64,000 bases of DNA from Viridibacillus soli (lineage in GTDB: Bacteria > Bacillota > Bacilli > Bacillales_A > Planococcaceae): the NCBI RefSeq assembly GCF_016612995.1, contig NZ_JAEOAH010000004.1, positions 124,001 to 188,000 of the forward strand, read 5' to 3'. Below the pieces are notes generated by a model. It saw only the letters and a list, made by a program, of their open reading frames with translations. It did not search any database and was not told the origin of the DNA. Both the position numbers and the translations under genes were made by a program. How positions within the stretch are numbered: position 1 is the first letter of the stretch; every line of letters starts with the position of its first letter. This document shows, piece after piece, positions 43,891-53,581 of the stretch.

Positions 43891-44487
43891 ATGCGCAAAG
43901 GTGAATTAACAAAAAAAAAGATTCTCGAACGTTCCTCTGCTCTTTTTAATATAAAAGGGTATAGTGGTTCCTCGATTTCTGATATTATGCAGGAGACGGG
44001 ATTAGGAAAAGGAGGGATATATCGCCATTTTAAAAGTAAAGATGATTTAGCTATTCAAGCATTCCAGTACGCTACTTCACAATTGGCTGAGCGTTATGTC
44101 GAAGAGATAAAAAATGCTTCCAATACGATTGATAAATTAAAAGCATTTATTTCAGTTCTTAAAACTCTTGTCCATAAAGAGCCATTTCCCGGAGGGTGCC
44201 CTATCATGAACGTAATGTTAGAAGCGGATGATTACCATCCTCTTTTGGCAGAGCAAGCACGGATAGCAATGAATCAATTACTGGGAATGATTGAATGGAT
44301 TATTACAAATGGAGTTGAACAAGGAGAGTTAAAACCAGATACTAAGGTAAAGCAAATCGCTATAGTCTGGATCTCTACTCTTGAAGGCGCACTTGCTTTG
44401 TCACGCTTATATCAAGATATGATCTATATTGATACCGTATCTTCTCAGCTTCTTTTTGAGATAAAAAAACAATTAACGGCCAATTGA
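43891..44487 (+). CDS. TetR-family regulator (LmrA/YxaF-like)
   Basis: 198 residues: KKKILERSSALFNIKGYSGS, SISDIMQETGLGKGGIYRHF, KSKDDLAIQAF, the HTH of TetR proteins, and a TetR_C-type tail with FPGGCPIMNVMLEADD. The GGCP motif is typical of the LmrA/YxaF subgroup, which sense flavonoids and control oxidoreductases or drug pumps. GGAGG ends seven bases before ATG. The promoter overlaps its own operator. Confidence 0.88.
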   Translation: MRKGELTKKKILERSSALFNIKGYSGSSISDIMQETGLGKGGIYRHFKSKDDLAIQAFQYATSQLAERYVEEIKNASNTIDKLKAFISVLKTLVHKEPFPGGCPIMNVMLEADDYHPLLAEQARIAMNQLLGMIEWIITNGVEQGELKPDTKVKQIAIVWISTLEGALALSRLYQDMIYIDTVSSQLLFEIKKQLTAN

Positions 44488-44648
44488 GCCGTTCTTTTTA
44501 TCGCAAAAAAGAGACTGAATGGTTTCTTTTGAGGGGATCTTTGTTTTTTAGAGAACTTAAGATGAAACCATGAAAAGGAGAAAATCAAGTTGTGAATCCA
44601 ATTATTGAAGGTAAAAAGCTTAAATTTATAGAGGAGTGAGAATAGAAT

Positions 44649-46031
44649 ATGAAAGAAATTGGAACGATTGTAATTGGCTCTGGCCCTGGGGGATATATCG
44701 CTGCTATACGTGCTGCTCAATTAGGGCAAAAAGTAATAATTATTGAAAAAGGTGATCTTGGGGGAGTATGTTTAAATGTTGGCTGTATTCCTTCAAAAGC
44801 TCTAATTACCGCTGCACATCGTTACGAAACAGCAATACATTCTGACGATATCGGTATTACTGCAAAAAATGTTGAAGTTGACTTTTCTAAAGTCCAAGAA
44901 TGGAAAGGAAAAGTTGTAAAAAAATTAAATAGTAATGTACAAGATCTTTTAAAAGGAAACAAAGTGAATATTGTAAAAGGTGAAGCATCCTTTATTGATG
45001 CGAATACATTACGTGTAATAGATGAAAATTCAACTCAAACTTACACATTTGAAAACGCTATTCTGGCTACTGGCTCTCGTCCAGTTGAAATTTCAACATT
45101 TAAATACTCAAAACGTGTACTTAATTCAACTGGTGCACTAAATCTACCTGAAATACCTAAGAAATTAGTGATTATTGGCGGTGGAGTTATTGGTGTTGAA
45201 CTAGGTACTGCTTACACTAATTTTGGGACTAAAGTAACCATTCTTGAAGGTAGCTCAGAACTATTTGCTGGAAGCTTTGAAAAACAAATGTCTTCACTTG
45301 TATCGCGTAACTTAAAGAAAAAAGGTGCAGAAATTGTGACAAATACAATGGCAAAAGATGTAGAAGAAAACGAAGACAGTGTAATTGTAAAATATGAAGC
45401 TAAGGGTGAAGTAAAAACCATTGAAGCTGATTATGTACTCGTAACAATTGGTCGCCGTCCAAATACAGATGAAATTGGATTAGAACAAGTTGGTATTGAA
45501 ATGACTAATCGTGGTCTTGTTAAAATTGATAAACAATGCCGTACAAATGTACCTAACATTTATGCAATTGGTGATATCGTAGATGGTCCACAATTAGCAC
45601 ATAAAGCATCATATGAAGGAAAAAGAGCTGCTGAAGCAATTGCTGGTCACCCTTCTGAAATAGATTATCTTGGAATTCCTGCAGTTGTATTCTCTGAACC
45701 AGAGTTAGCCACTGTTGGTTATAATGAGAAACAGGCGAAAGAAGAAGGAATTGATGTAGTTGCTGCTAAATTCCCATTTGCAGCTAATGGACGTGCACTT
45801 GCATTAAATAATGCTGATGGTTTTTTAAAACTTGTAAGTCGTAAAGAAGATGGTTTAATAATTGGTGGCCAAATTGCTGGTCCAAATGCGTCTGATATTA
45901 TTGCTGAGATTGGTCTTGCAATTGAAACAGGAATGACTGCGGAAGATATTGCATTGACGATTCATGCACATCCGACATTAGGTGAGATTACTATGGATGC
46001 TGCTGAAGCATTACTTTATAAATTAAAATAG
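44649..46031 (+). CDS. lpdA: Dihydrolipoamide dehydrogenase
   Basis: 460 residues. [20 protein letters not shown] at the start, redox disulfide [16 protein letters not shown]-binding [30 protein letters not shown], and the C-terminal HAHPTLGE with catalytic His. It reoxidises dihydrolipoyl groups of 2-oxo-acid dehydrogenases or the glycine cleavage system. No E1/E2 genes flank it, so it is a stand-alone paralogue. Located 160 bases after the TetR gene, on the same strand; control by it is possible. The frame starts ATG with GAGGAGTGAG. Confidence 0.93.
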   Translation: MKEIGTIVIGSGPGGYIAAIRAAQLGQKVIIIEKGDLGGVCLNVGCIPSKALITAAHRYETAIHSDDIGITAKNVEVDFSKVQEWKGKVVKKLNSNVQDLLKGNKVNIVKGEASFIDANTLRVIDENSTQTYTFENAILATGSRPVEISTFKYSKRVLNSTGALNLPEIPKKLVIIGGGVIGVELGTAYTNFGTKVTILEGSSELFAGSFEKQMSSLVSRNLKKKGAEIVTNTMAKDVEENEDSVIVKYEAKGEVKTIEADYVLVTIGRRPNTDEIGLEQVGIEMTNRGLVKIDKQCRTNVPNIYAIGDIVDGPQLAHKASYEGKRAAEAIAGHPSEIDYLGIPAVVFSEPELATVGYNEKQAKEEGIDVVAAKFPFAANGRALALNNADGFLKLVSRKEDGLIIGGQIAGPNASDIIAEIGLAIETGMTAEDIALTIHAHPTLGEITMDAAEALLYKLK

Positions 46032-46206
46032 ATATATCTATATAAATAGCGAAATTTTGATAGTTTTTCTGTCTTTTTTGTAGAGATTAATAAATAGTTA
46101 AAAAGTAATCTTACGGCATCTTGAGCCAAATTCAACTGTCTATTAAAGGCGGAAAGATTTTAGTTCATGGTAGGGGGAAATTCCTTAATTATACAGAGAT
46201 AATCTG

Positions 46207-46238
46207 GAATCATTCTTTAAAAGAATGATTCTTTTTTT
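46207..46238 (+). terminator. Intrinsic terminator
   Basis: GAATCATTCTT / AAGAATGATTC and a run of seven Ts. Confidence 0.8.
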
Positions 46239-46320
46239 ATACCAAACTACTTCCAACATAGAGAGGAAAGATAAATATGAATGAACAAATATTAATACTT
46301 GACATAGATGCGATCTTTAC

Positions 46321-46771
46321 ACTAACAAATACATAGACTTGATGCATCAGATGAAGAAGTTATACAAGCGGCCAAGGTGGCATATGCCCATTCGTTTATC
46401 AAATATTTACCACAGCAATATCATACGGAAATTGTCTCAAGTGGTACGAATTTAAGTCAAGGACAACGCCAATTGTTAGCATTGCTAGAGCCATTTTAGA
46501 AGATGCGGATATTTTGATTCTTGATGAAGCAACTTCAAGTGTCGATACGCGTACGGAAGTGCAAATTCAAAAGGGGTTACTGCATTTAATGACCGGCCGT
46601 ACTAGTTTTGTCATCGCTCACCGTTTAAAAACGATCGAAAATGCCGATACGATACTTGTAATTAAAAACGGTGAAATAACAGAACGTGGAAATCATATAG
46701 AACTTATAGAACAAAAAGGGTTTTATTCTGAATTACAAAGGAAATTAGATATCCAACCAGCATCATCTTAA
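46321..46771 (+). pseudogene. ABC exporter ATPase C-terminal remnant, frameshifted
   Basis: The text [20 protein letters not shown] and [15 protein letters not shown] reads into the wrong frame at about 46483; in the next frame [38 protein letters not shown] and [14 protein letters not shown] continue to a stop. One base (an A in ...GCAATTGC...) seems deleted. The Walker A and the membrane domain are missing. This was a type I exporter of the MdlB/YheH kind. Confidence 0.85.
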
Positions 46772-47047
46772 ATTGAAATGAGAATAATTTTAGTCGTTAT
46801 TACCTATTAGCAGTTATTTATCATTTAACATAAAGAGGTATTAGCTTATTTTTAGTATAAATTTGTCGAAATACGATATTTTGATAAAATTTTATTATTA
46901 TTAATTTCATTTCATTGTTCATTAGTCTTGCTTATGGAAATGTGCAGGCGATGTTTCGTCCTATTTTTTTTAGAATTTATTTTCTTTAATTCTTATGATA
47001 ATATTTTGCTGTATAATTAGAACTATTAGAAATGGGGTTTTGTTAAT

Positions 47048-48925
47048 ATGGATAAGGACCTAAGAAAAATACAGCATATAGAAGAGACACCGCTTATTCG
47101 TTGGAACAAAAATGAGCCAAATGAGTTTTTACAACAGTTCGTTGAGAAGCTAAAAAGTTTGAATATGATCCTTTCTACTAATACATATGTTAAAGGCACA
47201 AATAAAGTTTTGGCACGAATAATAGAAGATGCCCAAAATCAGACGATGATTTTACTTATAGGTATGACTGGCACAGGCAAAACAAGCCTAGTGAATGCCC
47301 TTCTTAAAAGAACCGTTTTATCGACAAAAATGGCAAAGGCAACAGCTGCCAATACAATGATCCGATACGGTCAAAAAGAAGAAGTAAAGGCTTATTTTCT
47401 TGATGGACAAGTAGCGAGTTTTGACCTTAATCAAGTGGAGCTGTTTACGACATCGGATACTTTCAGCGCGGAAATTTTACGCGAACACCTTGATTATATA
47501 GAAGTTTATGTGAATAATGATCTGCTAAAAAAGGTCATCTTTATTGATACAACTCCTCTAGAGCCTATAACGGATGAATCAGCTTATGTAAAAGAATCTA
47601 TTTTAAATCGCGCTGATGATTTGTATTGGATTTTCCACTGCGAAACGAAGCCGACAGAAGGCGAATTAAAGCTACTTGAAAAATTACAAAAACGTAAAGT
47701 CAAACCCCTTGCTATCATTAATGCAATAGATATTAATGAGACAGCTTATGACCAATTTATGGCTGAGCAAAGTGACGTGTTATCACCCTATTTCCGTAAA
47801 ATGCTGGGCATCTCTGTAAAGAATGCGGAAGAGGCTATAGTATCGTCATATAATGATGAAAAATGGCAACAAAGCCAGTTTGACTCTCTGTTGCAGGAAA
47901 TAGAAAAATCACAGGATAGCCAAACTGACCGTGTGTATTTAATAATAGAGCGGTTTATTAAGTGGTTAAAGAGGTTCCAAACTGAAGTTGAGTTAATACC
48001 ACAAAGAGAGCCGTATCTTTCAGCTTATAACTTATTAGTACAGCATCAGTTAGCGAAGCATACGGAATCTTCAAGAAAACAAATCGAAAATCAAAAGTTA
48101 AGCACTTATGAAAAGGAATATCGCGAGGCAAGTCTTGTATTTAAAGATGTGCAAACACTTTATCAATTGCTTCAAGTAATTTCTAACAATAAGCATTTTA
48201 AAAGCTATGATGTCATTGTCTTTGTCGAATATGCAAATGACTACTTGAAAGCAGTCAGAGAATATCGTACAATGCATCAAGCTTATAAACATGAATATAA
48301 CCAAAGCGATGCCCAACAGCGTCATTTAACAGGCATTGGCTTGTTGAAAAATATGTTCGCACATGAACAACAAAACGAGCAACTTAGTAAATCGATTGAA
48401 AAACTCCAGGCATTACAAGCGTCAATCGAGCAGCAATACAAAAAAATTCTAGAATTAGAGACGCAATTATTCAACGAATATGTAGAAGTACATAAGCATT
48501 TAAACAATGTGGCAAATAATCAGCTAGTTCGAATACTAAATAAGGTTAGTTGGATTCATACAGAGCGTAAGAACAAGCATCAACAGCTAAAAACAGCAGT
48601 TGTGCAGCTGAACAGCTTTAATAATATTGTAGAGGCAAAAGAATTCGTAGAAACATTTGTAGAGCAACTCATCGGGCAGGAGCATCTTATTGTAACAAAA
48701 CGGGAGCGTGCATCGCTAATTGAAATATTAGTGAAGATTAAAGGCATCCGATTATCACATCAAACGCTAATCGCTAGTGCTCAAATCGAAGAAAATAATG
48801 ATGAAGTATCAAAAACGCAAGCAAAATTATATGCGAAATATCATTTACAGTTATTAAAGTTGACTCCAGATGACATGAAGTCGGAAATAGAACCCCCCCC
48901 TGCATTAATCCAAATAACAGAATAA
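47048..48925 (+). CDS. Large P-loop GTPase-like protein with long coiled-coil region
   Basis: 625 residues. P-loop LIGMTGTGKTSLVNALL at residues 71-86, switch-like TAANTMIRYG, a Walker B-like FIDTTPLEP with Asp167 and NAID at 225-228 (a modified NKxD). After the G domain, residues about 300-560 are nearly all helix, with coiled-coil stretches (KYLKAVREYR, KSIEKLQALQASIEQQYKKI). This layout suggests the dynamin-like or other 'long helical GTPase' group, but no close family was recognised. ATG start; ribosome binding site weak (ATGGGGTT). A run of eight Cs lies just before the stop (48893-48900). Confidence 0.7.
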   Translation: MDKDLRKIQHIEETPLIRWNKNEPNEFLQQFVEKLKSLNMILSTNTYVKGTNKVLARIIEDAQNQTMILLIGMTGTGKTSLVNALLKRTVLSTKMAKATAANTMIRYGQKEEVKAYFLDGQVASFDLNQVELFTTSDTFSAEILREHLDYIEVYVNNDLLKKVIFIDTTPLEPITDESAYVKESILNRADDLYWIFHCETKPTEGELKLLEKLQKRKVKPLAIINAIDINETAYDQFMAEQSDVLSPYFRKMLGISVKNAEEAIVSSYNDEKWQQSQFDSLLQEIEKSQDSQTDRVYLIIERFIKWLKRFQTEVELIPQREPYLSAYNLLVQHQLAKHTESSRKQIENQKLSTYEKEYREASLVFKDVQTLYQLLQVISNNKHFKSYDVIVFVEYANDYLKAVREYRTMHQAYKHEYNQSDAQQRHLTGIGLLKNMFAHEQQNEQLSKSIEKLQALQASIEQQYKKILELETQLFNEYVEVHKHLNNVANNQLVRILNKVSWIHTERKNKHQQLKTAVVQLNSFNNIVEAKEFVETFVEQLIGQEHLIVTKRERASLIEILVKIKGIRLSHQTLIASAQIEENNDEVSKTQAKLYAKYHLQLLKLTPDDMKSEIEPPPALIQITE

Positions 48926-48935
48926 CTAGACAAGA

Positions 48936-48976
48936 GATACTTACCCCAGGATTAGCTGGTCGTAAGTATCTTTTTT
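48936..48976 (+). terminator. Intrinsic terminator
   Basis: GATACTTAC with GTAAGTATC around an inner CCAG/CTGG pair, then six Ts. Confidence 0.8.
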
Positions 48977-49116
48977 GTATGTACTTAGTTTCAATCAGTT
49001 GATGAAATCTTCATAAAAGCGTACTCATGCTGATTCAAAATTGGAGGAGTTTCTATTAGTTAGTCTATTTCTTATTCATAATAATTAAATATTCTGTTTA
49101 AATATAATTACCAGTA

Positions 49117-49125
49117 TGTTACAAT
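49117..49125 (+). promoter_or_regulatory. Extended -10 promoter of the methyltransferase leader
   Basis: TGTTACAAT; transcription would start near 49132, leaving a leader of about 87 bases that holds an 8-codon uORF. Confidence 0.5.
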
Positions 49126-49155
49126 ATGTTCATTAAACAAAAGGACTGATTTCAC

Positions 49156-49182
49156 ATGGGTATTCGTAATTTAATTAACTAA
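49156..49182 (+). CDS. Eight-codon uORF (MGIRNLIN)
   Basis: ATG 49156 with AAAAGGAC upstream (49138-49145), ending TAA directly before the left arm of the hairpin that hides the next ribosome binding site. Confidence 0.5.
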   Translation: MGIRNLIN

Positions 49183-49212
49183 CACACCTTTCAGCTATTA
49201 AAAAAGGAGTGT
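49182..49212 (+). promoter_or_regulatory. Hairpin sequestering the methyltransferase ribosome binding site
   Basis: ACACACCTTT (49182-49191) against AAAGGAGTGT (49203-49212): nine of ten positions pair (one A-A mismatch). AAGGAG, the ribosome binding site for the ATG at 49219, is entirely inside the stem. Confidence 0.55.
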
Positions 49213-49218
49213 TAAACA

Positions 49219-49986
49219 ATGAAAAAGAATGAACAATTTTACGATAAACAATATGAATGGATGACTCAAAAATCTGGAGTAACAATATACCCATACCATC
49301 ATGAACGGGTTGAAATAGTAGAGAAAAGTAACCAATATCAATCGTTACACATTTTAGAGCTGGGTAGTGGCAACGGGGAATTCGCGGTTGCCGCAGCATT
49401 GCATGAACATCAAGTTTCAACTGTTGAAATCATTCAACCAGCCATGAGAAAAATGCTTGAAATCGCAGAAGAACATAAGGTGACAAAACAAATTCACGCC
49501 CATCTGGATAGCTTCTATACAATACAACTTACCGATAAATTTGATGCCATTTGTTATTGGGATGGCTTTGGCGTTGGGACAGATGCCGAACAACAATTAT
49601 TACTCCATAATATCGATCACTGGCTAAAACCCAAGGGCAAAGTATTCATAGATGTATACGCACCAGCATATTGGGCCAAAACAGCGGGACAATTTATGAA
49701 GCTATCCAAGACTGTTCATAGACAATATGATTACGATATAGAAAACAACAGAATGCTAGATGCTTGGTGGCTGGTGGAAAATCCAACTGAAAAAATGCAA
49801 CAATCATTGCGGTGTTATGATGTAGCTGAGTTTGAAAAGTTGCTAGCAGATACTTCATTAGTCATTGAAGAAATCATTCCGGGTGGCAAAATGGACTATG
49901 AAAGCTGGGTTTATCATGAGCAAGTAATTTTAGAAGATGCAATGATGTATACAGTGATCCTAAAAAAGGTGAGGTCTAGTCTATGA
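49219..49986 (+). CDS. SAM-dependent methyltransferase, class I
   Basis: 255 residues. Motif I ILELGSGNGEFAVAAAL at residues about 45-61, motif II area FDAICYWDGFGVG, post-motif GKVFIDVYAPAYW. The C-terminus has the AWWLVENPTEKMQQSLRCYD signature seen in methyltransferase_25-type small-molecule enzymes, and the rest is not diagnostic. Its translation may be regulated by the uORF/hairpin. Overlaps the next gene (ATGA at 49983). Confidence 0.85.
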   Translation: MKKNEQFYDKQYEWMTQKSGVTIYPYHHERVEIVEKSNQYQSLHILELGSGNGEFAVAAALHEHQVSTVEIIQPAMRKMLEIAEEHKVTKQIHAHLDSFYTIQLTDKFDAICYWDGFGVGTDAEQQLLLHNIDHWLKPKGKVFIDVYAPAYWAKTAGQFMKLSKTVHRQYDYDIENNRMLDAWWLVENPTEKMQQSLRCYDVAEFEKLLADTSLVIEEIIPGGKMDYESWVYHEQVILEDAMMYTVILKKVRSSL

Positions 49987-50492
49987 CATATTCCATCCGA
50001 ACTGCAACAATCCAAGATGCTGCAGGCATTGCGAAAGTACATGTAGATAGCTGGAAATCTACTTACAAAGGAATTATGAAGCAAACTGTTTTAGATAATC
50101 TCACATACAGCAGTAGAGAAGCATCATGGAGACAGAATATTGAATGCAAAGGAAATATTGTTTTTGTTGCAGTAAATGCAGAAGAACAGATCATCGGTTT
50201 TACTTCTGGATGTAAAACAAAAGAAGATGAATACCCGACATATGATGCGGATGTCACAGCGATTTATCTATTTGAGCACGAGCAAGGAAAAGGTATTGGA
50301 AAAGCTATGTTAAAAAGACTATTAGCAGAGTTCAAGACAATGAATTACGACTCGTCAATTGTGAAAGTATTAGCAGACAATACTTCCTGCCGTTTTTATG
50401 AGGCAATGGGTGCAGAGAAAATTGACTCAAATCCAATGTTAGTTGCAGGGGATGAATTAGAATTGCTCACTTACGGTTGGGAAAAAATATAG
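49983..50492 (+). CDS. GNAT acetyltransferase
   Basis: 169 residues: YSIRTATIQDAAGIAKVHVD, VTAIYLFEHEQGKGIGKAML (acetyl-CoA loop QGKGIG), VLADNTSCRFYEAMGAEKID. It is translated from an ATG overlapping the methyltransferase stop. A methyltransferase-acetyltransferase pair suggests a joint detoxifying or modifying task; the substrate is unknown. Confidence 0.88.
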   Translation: MTYSIRTATIQDAAGIAKVHVDSWKSTYKGIMKQTVLDNLTYSSREASWRQNIECKGNIVFVAVNAEEQIIGFTSGCKTKEDEYPTYDADVTAIYLFEHEQGKGIGKAMLKRLLAEFKTMNYDSSIVKVLADNTSCRFYEAMGAEKIDSNPMLVAGDELELLTYGWEKI

Positions 50493-50506
50493 CTGAATAT
50501 GAACGT

Positions 50507-50542
50507 AAAAGCAGCCGATTTTAAAATTCGGCTGCTTTTTAA
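50507..50542 (+). terminator. Intrinsic terminator
   Basis: AAAAGCAGCCGATTTT / AAATTCGGCTGCTTTTT. Confidence 0.85.
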
Positions 50543-50715
50543 CGTGGTATAAAATCTTCATGACTTATTGCGAGTTGTCTGAGTACGAAAAGTACTTTAT
50601 ATATCAAATATTTACTTTGAAAAGGGCATATAATGATGGTGGATAAAAAATTCTTATCAACCTATCAACGTCTTGAATTGCTAATGTAACAGCATTAAAG
50701 AGGGGGATATTCATC

Positions 50716-51390
50716 TTGAAGAGAACTATAACTTTAGTAGGGGGACTTGTTTGTATAGTACTTGCAGTTATATGGTTTAACAAGGAGGACCAAGATCGTG
50801 AAGTTGTACAAACATTCGATTCAAAAAGAGAGTACTCGGATGAATATCTAAATAAGAATGCTCAAATGTTAACGGAATCAATACAGACTAGATTAAAGGA
50901 TGAGCACATTCTAGATATATCCTCAATTGGTATACATTATAAGAAAAAAGAAATACATATCCAAGTAAAAGGTACCCAACAGTATGTAGATGAGGTTGAA
51001 AAAAGCATAAAAGAAATTGTTCATGAAATGGCAAAAGAAACAATTTTCAAAGATTATTCAATTATAGTTTACAGGCAAATTATTGACAATGCCGATCAAA
51101 CATCAGACCAAAATAAGCAATTAGGTAAAATAACAATGACTATTCAAGCTAGCCTTAAAGTGAAAGGATATGAAGAAATAGAAAATATCATGACAGAAAA
51201 ACTGCCCAATAAGTTAATTATTAATGTCTATACATCTATAGAAAAAAGTGATTCGCCTAATATCAATCGAGGGAAACGAATTGAAGAAGACATTAGGGAG
51301 GCCTTAACGGAAGGAACGTCACCATTAATAGCTGATAATGAAACATTAAAAGTAAAAGTCTATACTAAAAATCGTGAGAAGTTAAATTAA
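50716..51390 (+). CDS. Membrane-anchored protein, DUF4030-like
   Basis: 224 residues from TTG 50716 (AGAGGGGGAT upstream). One N-terminal helix (TITLVGGLVCIVLAVIWF) and an extracytoplasmic part of two similar halves, each alternating amphipathic helix and strand (HILDISSIGIHYKKKEIHIQ; EIENIMTEKLPNKLIINVYT). Bacillus DUF4030 proteins have this look. The small protein at 2214 is a shorter relative in composition. Function unknown. Confidence 0.6.
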   Translation: MKRTITLVGGLVCIVLAVIWFNKEDQDREVVQTFDSKREYSDEYLNKNAQMLTESIQTRLKDEHILDISSIGIHYKKKEIHIQVKGTQQYVDEVEKSIKEIVHEMAKETIFKDYSIIVYRQIIDNADQTSDQNKQLGKITMTIQASLKVKGYEEIENIMTEKLPNKLIINVYTSIEKSDSPNINRGKRIEEDIREALTEGTSPLIADNETLKVKVYTKNREKLN

Positions 51391-51447
51391 ATATACAGAA
51401 AAAGAAATAAATGTAATAATATTCTTTTTTATTTCAAGATAATACTT

Positions 51448-51612
51448 TTAGTTATTTAATACTAAATTCGTTATGTAAAGATTTGTTGTGGGAATCATTT
51501 TTTCTATTTCTTCCACTGACATACAACTGCCAGTCGAGGTCGCCTCTGTGATGACATTGGCAACATCTGAATTTTCATGTGGAATGAAATAATAAACAAG
51601 AGATGCATTCCA
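51448..51612 (-). pseudogene. Unrecognised 54-codon remnant
   Basis: An open frame on the minus strand (WNASLVYYFIPHENSDVANV, then TSTGSCMSVEEIEKMI) with no start codon or ribosome binding site; probably the tail of a deleted gene. Confidence 0.4.
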
Positions 51613-51626
51613 TGTAAATCAAGGTA

Positions 51627-51672
51627 TGAAAAAAGCGTTCAGCAAGTGCTTTTGCACAGGCTGAACGCTCTC
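51627..51672 (-). terminator. Intrinsic terminator
   Basis: GCGTTCAGC pairs with GCTGAACGC, with inner TGCAAAAGCA; it ends the GIY-YIG gene on the minus strand. Confidence 0.8.
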
Positions 51673-51681
51673 TTATTGTAA

Positions 51682-52053
51682 TTAGAAGAATACTTTTTCA
51701 GTGTTATATTTTGCACGGAAAGTATTGATAACAAAAGTTTCGTAAATTTCACGTTCCATTTGATCTTCGACAACGAATACTTCAATTTTATAAACTTCTT
51801 TACGGTGATCTTTAATTGGAGATACACTATCTTCAAAGTGTTTTTTCACACGTTGACGGATTTTACGTGCTTTACCAACGAATAAAACTTCATTTTCTTT
51901 GTTAAAGAACATGAAAAATCCGCCTTTATCACGAGGGATTTCATGCATGTCGATGAAACCATTAATTGAAGGAATAATTGCATCCCCTTCTTGGATTTTT
52001 TGTTCACGTTGACGAATTACTACGTCTGGTTTTGGCATTTCAATTTTGATCAA
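51682..52053 (-). CDS. GIY-YIG nuclease-superfamily protein
   Basis: 123 residues. The GIY-YIG core is present in drifted form: GGFFMFFNKENEVLFVGKAR (GFF for GIY, FVG for YIG) then KIRQRVKKHF and EREIYETFVINTFRAKYN with the Glu of the active site in ETFV. Small stand-alone GIY-YIG proteins of this kind occur in Bacilli; their role is unknown and catalytic activity is uncertain. TTG 52053 start, weak site. Confidence 0.75.
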   Translation of the reverse strand: MIKIEMPKPDVVIRQREQKIQEGDAIIPSINGFIDMHEIPRDKGGFFMFFNKENEVLFVGKARKIRQRVKKHFEDSVSPIKDHRKEVYKIEVFVVEDQMEREIYETFVINTFRAKYNTEKVFF

Positions 52054-52213
52054 AAAAATTCACGTCCTCATTATTATATAGTAGTTAATGCTACCATAAT
52101 TGTGCTGGAAAAGCTATCGCATTTCGTTGTTGACGAAATACTTATCTATAATAAAAAACTTAACCCTTCTTACAATTTTTCCTAAACTGAAGCAATCCGT
52201 TAGTTGAAGAGGG

Positions 52214-52396
52214 TTATTTACTTTTTTCTAAACTTTTAACGAGTCTGATCATCCAATACAGCATTATCCACGGAAGAATGAACTTTGTAACCCATTCAAC
52301 TATATTAGGTATTATATAGTGTGAGTTTATGCTGAATAACGAAAGAATTAACCAAAGCGCAAATAATATTATAATAACAATAGTTATTTTGTTCAT
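52214..52396 (-). CDS. Small membrane protein
   Basis: 60 residues with two helices (ITIVIIILFALWLILSLFSI and FILPWIMLYWMIRLV) and a lysine-rich tail. Unknown family. Confidence 0.45.
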   Translation of the reverse strand: MNKITIVIIILFALWLILSLFSINSHYIIPNIVEWVTKFILPWIMLYWMIRLVKSLEKSK

Positions 52397-52638
52397 TTAA
52401 ATACACCCAAACGTTACAGAAATAACTAATTTTTGGTATTTGTGAAAAAATTAATCTGATGGGGAGAAAATGATGTATTATCATAACAAGCTTAATCTTT
52501 TTTAAACAATCAGATTTTATAATAAATCATTCAACTATATTCAAAAACCACACGAGATATTCACTTTCAAAAGTTGACGGATTATGGACTCGCGTAGAAG
52601 GGGAATGTAGTGTGAAAATAACTAACACTATGTTCATA

Positions 52639-53307
52639 TCAATCATTATCTACTGCCAGTTCAACTTGCGCAGTGATGTCAATTCCGTTTAGCGCTTGTG
52701 TTGCCAGACGATCCGCCTCTGCATTTGCTTTTCGCGGCACGAGTTCGTACTTAGGACGAATACCAAGGTCTTTTAACTTCTCGTCAATGCGTTTTGCCCA
52801 GCCGGATAAGTCCTTCTCAAGTAACGCCCATTCCCCGCTCATCTGGTTAATGACCACCTGAGAATCTCCAATGAAAACGACAGGTAAATGGTGAACATTT
52901 AATAGCTCGAGCTCCACTAGGCTCAAATGCAGCGCGGCATATTCAGCCTCGTTATTCGATTTGAGCACTTCAGAAGGTGCATTCTGCCTTAGCCTATACG
53001 ACTTCCCACCCTGATCAAAATAAATAACGCAACCTAAACCAGAACTGCTAGTCGCACGATCAAAGCCACCATCGAAATAAACCGTGATATTATGCGGTTC
53101 TGTTTCGATTTCTGTTAAATAGCGCTTCATCTCCTTGATCGTCCATGTGCTGTCGAACGAGTCTATAAATGCAATGCTTTTGGCACGTCCAGTCTTCTCA
53201 AGGTCTTCAGCAATTAATAGCCCTTGTGCTGCAGGCATTTCCTCGGAGCGAAATACGGTTTCTGTTCTTTTTGGTGTTCTGTAAATCCATTCGATTGAAA
53301 TTTTCAT
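52639..53307 (-). CDS. RNase H-like (reverse-transcriptase-like) protein
   Basis: 222 residues from the ATG at 53307 (GGAGGG six bases upstream). The C-terminal RNase H fold has all four acidic sites: YFDGGFD, NNEAEYAALH, IGDSQVVINQMSGEW and RKANAEADRLA. The N-terminal 80 residues are a partner domain (EMPAAQGLLIAEDLEKTGRA). This matches the RNase H-like proteins of Bacilli (YpdQ/YpeP type). Monocistronic. Confidence 0.85.
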   Translation of the reverse strand: MKISIEWIYRTPKRTETVFRSEEMPAAQGLLIAEDLEKTGRAKSIAFIDSFDSTWTIKEMKRYLTEIETEPHNITVYFDGGFDRATSSSGLGCVIYFDQGGKSYRLRQNAPSEVLKSNNEAEYAALHLSLVELELLNVHHLPVVFIGDSQVVINQMSGEWALLEKDLSGWAKRIDEKLKDLGIRPKYELVPRKANAEADRLATQALNGIDITAQVELAVDND

Positions 53308-53572
53308 GGCCAACCCTCCTCTGATTGTGAGTTTATATATTTCTTATAAGCAATATTAGGTTCTCCAATGAGGAGAATATTTATTAAAAGGATTTCAGTT
53401 AGTTGTTACCAAGATGTATCTCTAGGATTGTAGCCGAATTTAGCGAAATAAAATGTATTTCCTTTCTAAAGAATATACAATTAAAACGTTTTGCAGAACA
53501 CTATAACATCTGTCAAAATGCTTTTTTATTAAATCAGATCAAAATTTAGTAGGAGCTTATATTAAAAAAGTT
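53308..53572. other. Intergenic, nothing recognised
   Basis: AT-rich; no gene or strong hairpin before the mobile element at 53582. Confidence 0.5.
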
Positions 53573-53581
53573 ATATATTAA

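Noticed and set aside
44649-46031. Part of a pyruvate dehydrogenase operon
   Set aside because: No E1 or E2 genes flank this lpd; it is a stand-alone copy.
49219-49986. Erm-type rRNA methyltransferase
   Set aside because: The leader looks erm-like but the protein lacks the Erm motif IV (N-(L/I)-P-(Y/F)) and its C-terminal pattern, so no resistance function is claimed.
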